Source: Candidatus Curtissbacteria bacterium RIFCSPLOWO2_12_FULL_41_16 (lineage in GTDB: Bacteria > Patescibacteriota > Microgenomatia > Curtissbacterales > GWA2-41-24). Taken from it: DNA of 42,184 nt. The position numbers were made by a program, and so were the translations under genes. A model generated the notes under the pieces. The model saw only the letters and a list, made by a program, of their open reading frames with translations. It did not search any database and was not told where the DNA came from. The stretch lies in NCBI GenBank assembly GCA_001776545.1, contig MFBZ01000008.1, positions 1 to 42,184 on the forward strand. The letters run 5' to 3'. Every line of letters starts with the position of its first letter. Position 1 is the first letter of the stretch. This document shows, piece after piece, positions 1 to 7,572 of this stretch.

Positions 1-17
1 CACGAAAAAAGATTGGT

Positions 18-395
18 TTAAAGTTTGGTTATTTCCAGAAATTTATCTTTTGAGTTAAAACAGATTTTGAACTTTTCGAAAAAGTCCTTTTGGCCAATTA
101 GGTTGGTGTCAATACCCAGATCCGGCGAGAAGCCAATCGTAGCAGTAAAAGCAAAATCTAAAATTTTGACGTTAATTTTGTGAAGATAAACAACAATCTT
201 ATCTCCGTTACCGACAGTAAGCTCAGTTTTTTTGCCGGCTTTTAAATCAATTGCTAGGGTTTTAGCAATATCCGGTTGAAAGACGCTATAGCTTGCTCCC
301 GAATCGACGTAGGCAATAAAACCAATCCAAACCCCATTTTTAGCTTGAAGTTCTAAGAAGATTTTCGGTTCGCCCTGATGGTACGGGATTTGCAT
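18..395 (-). CDS. Retropepsin-like aspartic protease domain protein
   Basis: A 125-residue single-domain protein. Its N-terminal half has the hallmark Asp-Ser-Gly-Ala (DSGAS, about residues 32-36) preceded by a hydrophobic strand (GFIAYV), as in retropepsin-type aspartyl proteases, where this Asp is catalytic. The hydrophobic 'DTNLIGQKDFFEKF' segment near the C-terminus matches the conserved 'xxLIGxDxL' strand after the active-site flap. The length fits a half-enzyme that would have to dimerise. The ATG at 395 lies inside the 3' end of the upstream DUF5678 gene (43-nt overlap in another frame), so the two are probably translated together. The fold assignment is fairly secure. The substrate is unknown and no signal peptide is visible, so a cytoplasmic site is likely. 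Confidence 0.75.
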   Translation of the reverse strand: MQIPYHQGEPKIFLELQAKNGVWIGFIAYVDSGASYSVFQPDIAKTLAIDLKAGKKTELTVGNGDKIVVYLHKINVKILDFAFTATIGFSPDLGIDTNLIGQKDFFEKFKICFNSKDKFLEITKL

Positions 396-598
396 GCGCA
401 GTATAAGTGAACCTTCTCATTTTTTTGGGGCACATGGTAGATTAATATTTTTTTATTGGGAAATTTTGTTTTAGCCTTTTGATATGATTGGACGGCATCA
501 TCCGATACGGCTACGACCTTGCCTGCGACAATGGCTACTCGTTTTCCGGGATAATTCTTGGTAAGATTTTTAGGTATTTTTGGGAAAGTTGTTTTCAT
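353..598 (-). CDS. DUF5678 domain protein
   Basis: A small protein of 81 residues. The core 'YPGKRVAIVAGKVVA' followed by 'DDAVQSYQKAKTKFPNKKILIYHVP' has the DUF5678 pattern: a strand-turn-strand ending in 'GKVVA', an amphipathic helix, then a strand ending near 'HVP'. The family has no known biochemical function. The last 15 or so residues (basic, Cys-containing) come from the overlap with the retropepsin gene and are probably not part of the domain. The two genes form a 2-gene minus-strand unit at the window edge. A target/protease or antitoxin-like relation to the protease is a guess from the overlap only. Confidence 0.7.
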   Translation of the reverse strand: MKTTFPKIPKNLTKNYPGKRVAIVAGKVVAVSDDAVQSYQKAKTKFPNKKILIYHVPQKNEKVHLYCACKSRTIRANRKSS

Positions 599-668
599 CG
601 TGCTATCATTTTACAGCAAAGCATAAGGATTTAACAATCCATCCATTTAACCTTTGATTTTACTTGGC

Positions 669-2411
669 ATGAAGTTTAGCAAGCTTGCGCAGTACTACGA
701 AAAGTTGGAAGCGACTTCAGGGAGATTAGAACTGGTGGATATTTTGTCCAAACTTTTTACCGAGTCTGACTCGGCTGAGATTGGCAAGATTTGTTACTTG
801 ATTCAAGGCCGGGTGGCGCCGTTTTTTGAGCCGGTTGAAATCGGCATGGCGGAGATGACAATTGCGCAGGCTGTAGGCCGGGCTTTTAACAAGGATAAGG
901 ACTCAGTTATTAAGTTATATCGTCAAAAGGGTAATTTTGGTCTGGCCGCCGCGCAATTGGCGCAACAAGCAAAAAGCAATAAGCAAAAAGAAAAGCTTTC
1001 CGTCAGTGAGGTTTTTGAGGAAATTTTAAAAATCGCCAAGTTTAGCGGGGAGGGGACGGTCGAAAAAAAGGTGTCAAATTTGGCAGACTTATTAAAAAAA
1101 CTGGATCCAACATCAGTCAAGCATGTTGTCAATATTCCTCTTGGCACTCTCCGTTTAGGAATCGGGGATCCGACGGTTCTGGATGCACTTTCGATGGCAA
1201 AGTGCGGGGATAAGTCACTTCGTCCGGTCCTTGAAAATGCTTATAACAAAACTAGTGATCTTGGTTATGTTGCGGAGGCTTTTTTCAAGCATGGAGGAAA
1301 GGGAATCAAGGAGATAAAACTTGTGATGGGGAAACCGGTAAGACCGGCGCTTGCTGAGAGACTTCCCAATGCTGATGAGGCAGTTAAAAGGCTAGGTAGC
1401 GAATTTGCTGCCGAGCCAAAATTTGACGGATTTCGCGTGGCGGTGCACAAAAACGGCGATAAAGTAGAGCTTTTTTCCAGAAATCTGGAAGACACAACTC
1501 ACGCTTTTCCTGATATTGTCAATGGTGTCCTTTCTGAAGTCAAGGCCAAAAGCGCCATTATAGAAGGGGAAGCGATAGCTTATAACCCGGCGACTCAGGA
1601 ATTTTTGCCGTTTCAAGAAACTACCAAGCGCCGGAGAAAATACAAAATTGAGGAAATGGCACAAAAACTGCCCCTTATCATGTTTGCTTTTGATCTTTTG
1701 TATCTTAATGGGAAGGATATAACTGAGAGGCCTTATAAGGAAAGGAGAAAACTACTGGAGTCGATTATCAAAAAGGACAACAAGGTTGTGAAGTTGGCGG
1801 AAGAGCGGGTTTTGCACACGGCGAATGAGATTAAAAAATTCTTTGACGAGGCGGTTTCTGCGGGACTTGAGGGACTGATGCTCAAAAAACTGGACAGCCC
1901 TTACGTTGCCGGCGGACGGGGCTTCCACTGGATAAAGTTTAAAAGAAGTCAGGCGGGGGAGTTGACAGATACCGTCGATTGTGTGCTTTTAGGTGTTTAT
2001 TCGGGTCGAGGCAAGAGGACGGAATTCGGAGTGGGAGGATTATTGGTTGGTGTGTATGACAAACTCCGCGATGAGTTTGTGACAATTTCCAGAATCGGTA
2101 CGGGTTTGACGGATGAGGAGTTTAGGGAAGTTAATAAAATTGCCCAACATCTAAAACTTTCGCGTAAACCGGCAAGGGTTAACTCCAAAATTGGACCTTC
2201 ATTTTGGGTAGAACCAAAAGTAGTTCTGGAAGTTTACGCGGATGAGATTACCAAGTCCCCAATTCACACGGCTGGGGAAAAAGATGGAATAGGCTATGCT
2301 TTGCGATTTCCTCGATTGGTAAAGTTTAGAGAAGCGGACAGGCGACCGGAAGATGCGACGACAGTTAGTGAGGTAGAGAAAATGTATAAGCAGCAATACC
2401 GTAAGAAATAA
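669..2411 (+). CDS. lig: ATP-dependent DNA ligase, archaeal type
   Basis: Seals nicks in duplex DNA with ATP through an enzyme-AMP intermediate. The 580-residue protein has the three-part layout of archaeal/eukaryotic ligase I: an N-terminal DNA-binding domain (about 1-220), an adenylation domain and a C-terminal OB fold. Motif I is 'EPKFDGFR' with the adenylated lysine near residue 251. Later come 'FSRNLEDTT' (motif III region), 'EGEAIAY' (motif IIIa/IV region), 'EGLMLKK' (motif IV) and 'WIKFKR' (motif V). The ATG at 669 is preferred over a TTG at 654 because family members begin with a 'MKFSxLAxxYExLEAT' sequence. Most bacteria rely on NAD-dependent LigA, so this archaeal-type enzyme is either an extra repair ligase or the main one; the window cannot tell which. 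Confidence 0.93.
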   Translation: MKFSKLAQYYEKLEATSGRLELVDILSKLFTESDSAEIGKICYLIQGRVAPFFEPVEIGMAEMTIAQAVGRAFNKDKDSVIKLYRQKGNFGLAAAQLAQQAKSNKQKEKLSVSEVFEEILKIAKFSGEGTVEKKVSNLADLLKKLDPTSVKHVVNIPLGTLRLGIGDPTVLDALSMAKCGDKSLRPVLENAYNKTSDLGYVAEAFFKHGGKGIKEIKLVMGKPVRPALAERLPNADEAVKRLGSEFAAEPKFDGFRVAVHKNGDKVELFSRNLEDTTHAFPDIVNGVLSEVKAKSAIIEGEAIAYNPATQEFLPFQETTKRRRKYKIEEMAQKLPLIMFAFDLLYLNGKDITERPYKERRKLLESIIKKDNKVVKLAEERVLHTANEIKKFFDEAVSAGLEGLMLKKLDSPYVAGGRGFHWIKFKRSQAGELTDTVDCVLLGVYSGRGKRTEFGVGGLLVGVYDKLRDEFVTISRIGTGLTDEEFREVNKIAQHLKLSRKPARVNSKIGPSFWVEPKVVLEVYADEITKSPIHTAGEKDGIGYALRFPRLVKFREADRRPEDATTVSEVEKMYKQQYRKK

Positions 2412-2450
2412 CCCCTTGTTACTTTTCTAATTTTCTTTTTAAATGGTTTC

Positions 2451-3704
2451 GTGGTGAAAAAGACCGGAATCCAAGTCGATAAAAAAGAAATTGACCAAGT
2501 TCTTGCTTACATTGAAGATTATTGGCCAAAACTTGTTCGCGTTCATAAAAAAGATCACAAAACTTTGATTGGTTTACCTGATCCTTACATCATTCCTGCC
2601 GAAAGCGATGTTTTTCAAGAGCAGTATTACTGGGACACCTATCCGGTTGTGCGGGCCCTTATAAACCATCCGAAATACTCGCAGTTAGCAATCGGGATGG
2701 TTGATAATCTCCTTTATCTGGTTGAGCGCTTTGGAATTATTCCCAACGGCTCGCGCTTCTATTTTCTTTCCCGTTCCCAGCCGCCGCTACTGTCCAGTTT
2801 GGTTTGGATTGTTTACCAAAAAACCAAGGACAAAAAATGGTTTGCGAGGGCAGCTTCCCTTCTTGAGGAGGAATATAATGGAGTTTGGATGGGCAAAGTC
2901 CACCTTCGCAACTTCCGTAATGTATACAGGGGTCTTTCACGCTACTACGACATTAATGCTGTGAACGTTCTTGCCGAGGCAGAATCCGGTTGGGATTTGA
3001 CAGCGAGGTTTATGGGCAGATGCATGGATTTTTTGCCCATCGATTTAAATTCCTTGCTTTATCTTTACGAAGTTGATTTGGCAAAAGCATACGAAGAGTT
3101 AGGCGACATTAAAAAGAAGGAGAAGTTTTACGAAAAAGCCCGAGTCCGCAACCAAGTTATCACTGAGCTAATGTGGGACGAGAAAACCGGCTACTTCTAC
3201 GATTATGATTTCGTAAACAGAGAAAAGAGTCATCTGGTAACTATTGCCGGCGTTTTTCCGCTAAATGTCGGAATTGCCAGTGCCAAGCAGGCAGAGCGGG
3301 TAGTTTCGGTTATCCAAAAAGACCTCCAGGAAAAATACGGCATAGTCCAGTCAGTAAGATTTGTTGAAAATTTCCAATGGGACTGGCCAAACGGATGGGC
3401 ACCGATGCAGCTTAGGACAATTGAGGGCTTGATGCGTTACGGGTACAACCGCTTGGCAAAACGGATTGTTTTAAAATGGCTGTCTTTAAACATTGAAATT
3501 TTTAAGGAAACAGGAAATTTATGGGAAAAGTATGATGTTGTCCACGGCAAAATCGGTGTTCCGGATAGGTATCCGACTCCTTACGGTTTTGCTTGGACTA
3601 ACGCGGCTTTCGTAATTTTGGTTCGTGTCTTAAATTTCTTAGAGAAAGACGCTACCGAAGGTGCTACTCCTGTTTGGCTGGTGAGGCGTTTGGGCTGGCT
3701 ATAG
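2451..3704 (+). CDS. Trehalase-like glycoside hydrolase, family GH37
   Basis: Hydrolyses trehalose (or a related alpha-glucoside) to glucose. At 417 residues it is shorter than typical GH37 trehalases (about 500-550). It keeps both family signatures in recognisable form: 'VFQEQYYWDTYPVV' near residue 60 (signature 1, with the catalytic-region Trp-Asp-x-Tyr) and 'FQWDWPNGWAP' near residue 305 (signature 2). The usual GGGGEY loop before the last signature is replaced by a sequence ending 'VPDRYPTPYGFAWTN', so substrate specificity may differ. There is no signal peptide, so it is probably cytoplasmic and used on a scavenged or stored sugar. The start is GTG at 2451. It lies 40 nt after the ligase gene. 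Confidence 0.82.
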   Translation: MVKKTGIQVDKKEIDQVLAYIEDYWPKLVRVHKKDHKTLIGLPDPYIIPAESDVFQEQYYWDTYPVVRALINHPKYSQLAIGMVDNLLYLVERFGIIPNGSRFYFLSRSQPPLLSSLVWIVYQKTKDKKWFARAASLLEEEYNGVWMGKVHLRNFRNVYRGLSRYYDINAVNVLAEAESGWDLTARFMGRCMDFLPIDLNSLLYLYEVDLAKAYEELGDIKKKEKFYEKARVRNQVITELMWDEKTGYFYDYDFVNREKSHLVTIAGVFPLNVGIASAKQAERVVSVIQKDLQEKYGIVQSVRFVENFQWDWPNGWAPMQLRTIEGLMRYGYNRLAKRIVLKWLSLNIEIFKETGNLWEKYDVVHGKIGVPDRYPTPYGFAWTNAAFVILVRVLNFLEKDATEGATPVWLVRRLGWL

Positions 3705-3729
3705 ATTTTACACAATTGACATTTAACAT

Positions 3730-3758
3730 TTGACAACTTGCTTTTCATAGCACAAAAT
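3730..3758 (+). promoter_or_regulatory. Candidate sigma70-type promoter for the EndoQ gene
   Basis: TTGACA (3730-3735), a 17-bp spacer, then CAAAAT (3753-3758). The ATG follows 20 nt later. The -35 is perfect and the -10 matches 4 of 6. Confidence 0.45.
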
Positions 3759-3778
3759 GTCTTCGAACTTCCTCTCGC

Positions 3779-5203
3779 ATGAAATTTGTTGCTGATCTTC
3801 ATTTACATAGTAAGTATTCACGAGCAGTTTCCCAACAAATGGTTTTGGCACAGATGGTCCATTGGGCGAAGTTAAAGGGTATCAATGTTCTTGCAACGGG
3901 CGATTTTACCCATCCATTTTGGTTTGATCAAATAAAGAATGAGCTGGCGGAAGCGGGGCGTGGGCTTTATAAGTTGAAGCCATCAGTTAACGGTTCACAG
4001 ATAAGACAAAATTCTGAAGTTTCCTTTAACCGTGAACCGGTCTACTTTTTGCTCTCCACTGAGATTTCTTCAATATACTCCCAAGGTGATAGGGTCAGGA
4101 GGATCCATAATCTATTTTTCTTTCCAAGTTTGGCATCAGTTGAAAAATTTAATAAGGCGCTTTTGACGCGGGGTGCTAATCTGCGCTCTGACGGCAGGCC
4201 AATTGTGGGGATAACCTCACGAGATCTTGCCGAAATTGCTCTTTTGTGCGACGAAAAAGCTTTAGTTATTCCCGCCCATGTTTGGACTCCCTGGTTTTCA
4301 GTCTTTGGTTCTTTTTCGGGCTTTGACTCAGTTGAAGAATGCTTTGGCGACATGAGTAAGTTTGTTTATGGAATTGAAACGGGGCTATCGAGTGATCCAG
4401 CGATGAACTGGCGGATTGCCGATTTGGATAATCTGTCAATTCTTTCTTTTTCGGATGCCCATTCTTTGGAGAAAATGGGAAGAGAGGTGACGGTGTTTGA
4501 AGCGGGGGAGACAAGCTATAATAGCATCTATTGGGCTATTAGGAATGTAGGATGGTTGGATGGTGGGCCAAAAAGAGAAAATGAACCTACAAACCTACAA
4601 GCCCAAGAGCCTACGAACCAATCTAAAATTGCTTTTACCATTGAATTTTATCCGGAAGAAGGTAAGTATCATTTTACAGGGCATCGTAATTGTAACTTTA
4701 GTCAGTCTCCAGAAGAGACTGCCAAAAATGGCGACATTTGTCCGGTGTGTGGAAAACCTTTGACTGTTGGGGTAATGCATCGTGTGGAGCAGCTAAAAAC
4801 CAGAAACTTGAAACATGAAACCAGAGACATAAATGGGGTTAGGTGGGTTTATCCTGAAGGCGACGGCAGACCACCGTATGTTTCCATGGTACCTTTGGGT
4901 GAGATTTTGGCGGGAAGCTTAGGTGCGGCAGTTGGGACTAAAAAGGTTGCCGATCAGTATTTAATTTTGGTTTCCAACTTAGGTAGTGAATTTAATGTTC
5001 TTCTGAAAGCCGATCTTGAAGCTATTGCCAGATTTTCGAATCAGAAAGTCGCTCGTGCAGTTAGTAAAGTCAGGGGTGGTGATATTGTTGTTGAACCTGG
5101 TTATGACGGCAAATTCGGTGTCGTCAAGATCTTTAATGAGAAATCCGGCGAGTTGACAAAGGGAAAGATTAATGATGATGCGCAATTAAATTTATTTGCG
5201 TAA
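3779..5203 (+). CDS. Endonuclease Q-like PHP-domain DNA repair nuclease
   Basis: EndoQ cleaves DNA on the 5' side of deaminated bases (uracil, hypoxanthine) and abasic sites; in archaeal genomes it was long mislabelled as a UvrD helicase. The 474-residue protein starts with the PHP metal motif 'DLHLHSKYSR' (D6, H8, H10). It has 'PAHVWTPWFS' near residue 163, 'SFSDAHSLEKMGRE' near 223, and a C-terminal zinc-ribbon-like part with 'HRNCNFSQSP' and 'CPVCGKPL' (about residues 302-332), the typical EndoQ order. Two loops carry low-complexity sequence resembling local intergenic DNA (about 4575-4625 and 4790-4835). EndoQ occurs in Thermococcales, some methanogens and a few bacterial groups, so this copy supports archaeal-type repair in this lineage. 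It follows the ligase by two genes. Confidence 0.85.
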   Translation: MKFVADLHLHSKYSRAVSQQMVLAQMVHWAKLKGINVLATGDFTHPFWFDQIKNELAEAGRGLYKLKPSVNGSQIRQNSEVSFNREPVYFLLSTEISSIYSQGDRVRRIHNLFFFPSLASVEKFNKALLTRGANLRSDGRPIVGITSRDLAEIALLCDEKALVIPAHVWTPWFSVFGSFSGFDSVEECFGDMSKFVYGIETGLSSDPAMNWRIADLDNLSILSFSDAHSLEKMGREVTVFEAGETSYNSIYWAIRNVGWLDGGPKRENEPTNLQAQEPTNQSKIAFTIEFYPEEGKYHFTGHRNCNFSQSPEETAKNGDICPVCGKPLTVGVMHRVEQLKTRNLKHETRDINGVRWVYPEGDGRPPYVSMVPLGEILAGSLGAAVGTKKVADQYLILVSNLGSEFNVLLKADLEAIARFSNQKVARAVSKVRGGDIVVEPGYDGKFGVVKIFNEKSGELTKGKINDDAQLNLFA

Positions 5204-5224
5204 AATAGTCCGAAATGGAGGTGA

Positions 5225-5575
5225 ATGAGGATCGCTAAGTTTGATTCAAACAGAAATTTGGTGGCAGCTCTTTCGTATCTTTTGGGTTTTATAACCGGCA
5301 TTGTCATTTTGGTGGTAGAAAAAGAAGATAAATTTATTCGCTTCCATGCGATGCAATCGACAATGATTTTTGGGGGTTTGTTTATTCTCAACGTGATGGT
5401 GCGTTTGATTTTCTCGCCGCTTGTTTTTCTTGGTGTTGTGGCAAGTTTAGTCAACATTTTAATTTCTATTGTTGCCGTTATTATCTGGATAGTTTCGATG
5501 GTGAAGGCGTATCAGGGCCAAATGTTTAAATGGCCAATTGTCGGAGATTTTGCGGAGAGACAATTAGGTAAATAA
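5225..5575 (+). CDS. DUF4870-like small membrane protein
   Basis: A 116-residue integral membrane protein with about three hydrophobic segments ('LVAALSYLLGFITGIVILVV', 'STMIFGGLFILNVMVRLIF', then a long segment around 'VNILISIVAVIIWIVSMVKAY'). The 'EKEDKFIRFHAMQS' loop is the signature of the DUF4870/Tic20-like family, in which the loop after the first helix contains FIRFHAxQ. A strong Shine-Dalgarno, GGAGGTG (5217-5223), lies just before the ATG and decides the start. Function unknown. Confidence 0.75.
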   Translation: MRIAKFDSNRNLVAALSYLLGFITGIVILVVEKEDKFIRFHAMQSTMIFGGLFILNVMVRLIFSPLVFLGVVASLVNILISIVAVIIWIVSMVKAYQGQMFKWPIVGDFAERQLGK

Positions 5576-5602
5576 AGCATCACAGGTAATTAAGAATTAT
5601 AG

Positions 5603-6241
5603 ATGATTTTTGAAAATAGACAGCATGCCGGAGAGCTGCTTTCTAAGGAGTTATTGAAACTGAAGTTAGACCTTAAAAAATCGATAATTTGTGCAATTCC
5701 CCGCGGAGGAGTTCTTGTCGGAAAGGTTATTTCCCAAAATTTGAATATTCCTTTATGCGTGATCGTTATCAAGAAAATCGGTGCTTTGCATAATCCTGAG
5801 CTGGCGATTGGGGCAACTGCTTCATTCGGTAAACCAGTTTTAGATAGGTGGTTGATGCGCGATCTTGGCGTTTCACGGGAGTATTTGAAACGAGAGATAC
5901 TTAAAAAAAGGAAGGAAGCCAGAGCGCGTGAGAATTTTCTGCAAGCAGAGCTTTTGGGTAGTGATTTTGCCAAAAAGAATGTGGTAGTGGTTGACGACGG
6001 AGCGGCCACAGGGCAGACTGCCCGCGCGGCTGCCAAGATTATTCGAATGTTCGCACCAGAAAGGCTGATTTTGGCGATAGGCTGCGCTTCTCCCTCATCA
6101 GTTGGTTTATTAAGAGGTAATTATGACGAGATTATTTGTCCGGAAATTTCCGAAGAATTATTTGCCGTAGGACAGTTTTATCGCGACTTTAGACCGGTTA
6201 AGGATGAGGAAGTGAAAGCAATATTAAACATCAAAGATTAA
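5603..6241 (+). CDS. Phosphoribosyltransferase-family protein
   Basis: A 212-residue type I phosphoribosyltransferase fold. The PRPP-binding motif is 'VVVVDDGAATGQT' (about residues 126-138), and the N-terminal 'FENRQHAGELLSKEL' and 'AIPRGGVLVG' are typical of the COG1926 group of predicted phosphoribosyltransferases. The substrate base is not known for this group, and the hood region gives no clear nucleobase signature. It lies 27 nt downstream of the DUF4870-like gene and is followed by a conserved repeat (6241-6274) and pth. Confidence 0.85.
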   Translation: MIFENRQHAGELLSKELLKLKLDLKKSIICAIPRGGVLVGKVISQNLNIPLCVIVIKKIGALHNPELAIGATASFGKPVLDRWLMRDLGVSREYLKREILKKRKEARARENFLQAELLGSDFAKKNVVVVDDGAATGQTARAAAKIIRMFAPERLILAIGCASPSSVGLLRGNYDEIICPEISEELFAVGQFYRDFRPVKDEEVKAILNIKD

Positions 6242-6275
6242 ATATACCAAAGCGTATTTTAAATAAATTTAAAAG
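6241..6275 (+). repeat. Intergenic double-hairpin repeat, copy 1 (variant)
   Basis: Matches the core ATACCAAAGCGTATTTT shared with three other intergenic copies (15533, 30879, 33381). The downstream hairpin is TTTTAAAT-AA-ATTTAAAA (6257-6274). It differs from the other copies at two paired positions, and both changes are compensated. Sits between the phosphoribosyltransferase and pth genes. Confidence 0.8.
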
Positions 6276-6293
6276 TAAAAATACAAATTAAAT

Positions 6294-6890
6294 ATGAAAT
6301 TAATCGCGGGTTTAGGAAATACCGGCCCTAAATATAAAAATAATCGTCACAATTTAGGGTTTATTCTGGTAGATAGCTTTGTAAAGAGTCAGGGGCTCTC
6401 TTGGCGATATGGTGCTGATTTTATGTGTTATTGGCTTAAAAGCAACAAGTTTTTGGTAATTAAGCCTACAACCTACATGAATAAATCAGGCGCGTCGGTT
6501 AAAGCTGTTTCTGGTTTCTATAAAATCGAAATTAAAAACATCTTGGTTGTCCATGATGATTTGGATTTGGATTTTGGCAAAATTCGACTTTCTTTTGGCG
6601 GCTCTGGTGCCGGGCACAAAGGTGTTGAGTCGGTAATTGAAAGTTTGGGGACACCTGAGTTTGTCAGACTGCGGGCAGGCATCGGCTCGCCTCGTTTGAC
6701 GCGAGTCGAAGCGGGCCGTTCTTTGCCGGAGGCTACGGACGGCAAACCATCTGATGCTGAAAAATATGTTCTTGAGGATTTTACAAACGAAGAACAAGTA
6801 AAACTTGCTGAGATTATCCAAAATTGCCAAGAAGCGATAAAATCCTATCTTGAGTTTGGTATTCAGGCGACAATGAATCGTTTCAATTGA
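6294..6890 (+). CDS. pth: Peptidyl-tRNA hydrolase
   Basis: Releases tRNA from prematurely dropped peptidyl-tRNA. 198 residues, standard length. The N-terminus 'MKLIAGLGNTGPKYKNNRHN' contains the conserved Asn (N9) and catalytic His (H19). 'VVHDDLDLDFGKIRL' carries the conserved Asp near residue 92, and 'GGSGAGHKGVESVIESL' and 'RLRAGIGSP' are family motifs. Between 'GIGSPR' and 'AEKYVL' there is an extra stretch of about 20 residues, encoded by GC-rich palindrome-like DNA (6691-6750) that resembles the small elements seen in other genes here. The loop lies away from the active site and the gene should still work. The following dedA gene starts 4 nt after the stop. Confidence 0.95.
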   Translation: MKLIAGLGNTGPKYKNNRHNLGFILVDSFVKSQGLSWRYGADFMCYWLKSNKFLVIKPTTYMNKSGASVKAVSGFYKIEIKNILVVHDDLDLDFGKIRLSFGGSGAGHKGVESVIESLGTPEFVRLRAGIGSPRLTRVEAGRSLPEATDGKPSDAEKYVLEDFTNEEQVKLAEIIQNCQEAIKSYLEFGIQATMNRFN

Positions 6891-6894
6891 GTCC

Positions 6895-7572
6895 ATGCCT
6901 TCAGCAGTCCAGCTTCTAACTATCATTGAAAACCTTTTCAAAATCTGGGGGCTTTGGTTGGTGCCCCTTGGCGCTTTTTTGGAAAATTCAGTGATTTTAG
7001 GCTTTATTTTTCCAGGAGTGACTGTTATTGTTTTATCGGGATTCGTGGCCAGGACAACCGGTGAGGGGATCTGGCTAATTATTGCTTTGGCTACAATTGG
7101 TGCTTTTCTGGGTGATAATCTTGATTATTTTATTGGCCGCCGGTCTGGTAAGATTTTGGAGAATAAACCCTTGTTTGCCAGGCCGATTGCGGCAGTTGAA
7201 CCTTTTTTGCAAAAGCACGGCATTTGGGCAATTTTTGCGGGTAGGTTTTCCGGTTGGAGCAGGGCTTGGGTGGCTTTGGCTTCAGGTATTATTAAATTCA
7301 CATACTGGAAATTCGCAATTGTATCAGCAATTTCGGCACTAACATGGACTTCTGTATGGATAATCGGAGGATATTTACTCGGCGGTAATAAGGAGATTAT
7401 CGCGCAGTGGTTGTCCAGAGCTTCGATTTTGGCCTGGATTGTTTTTGGGATACTCCTAATTTATTATTTTAGGTCAAGAATCAAGCTTATTTTGGACCTG
7501 ACTGTTTTTACCGCGTACAAATATGGGAACAAACTCAAAAATGGCCTCAAAAACAACGGACCTAAGTTTTAA
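6895..7572 (+). CDS. DedA-family membrane protein (VTT domain)
   Basis: A 225-residue polytopic membrane protein. Diagnostic segments are 'GAFLENSVILGFIFPGVTVIVLSGFVA' with the membrane-embedded Pro/Glu motif, 'GAFLGDNLDYFIGRRSG', and 'FAGRFSGWSRAWVALASGI', which matches the DedA 'F.GRF.p..R....aaG' signature. DedA proteins are linked to undecaprenyl-phosphate and phospholipid flipping, which would fit the uppS pathway nearby, but that link is inference. The start is ATG 4 nt after pth, so the two are probably co-translated. The next gene overlaps its 3' end. Confidence 0.9.
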   Translation: MPSAVQLLTIIENLFKIWGLWLVPLGAFLENSVILGFIFPGVTVIVLSGFVARTTGEGIWLIIALATIGAFLGDNLDYFIGRRSGKILENKPLFARPIAAVEPFLQKHGIWAIFAGRFSGWSRAWVALASGIIKFTYWKFAIVSAISALTWTSVWIIGGYLLGGNKEIIAQWLSRASILAWIVFGILLIYYFRSRIKLILDLTVFTAYKYGNKLKNGLKNNGPKF

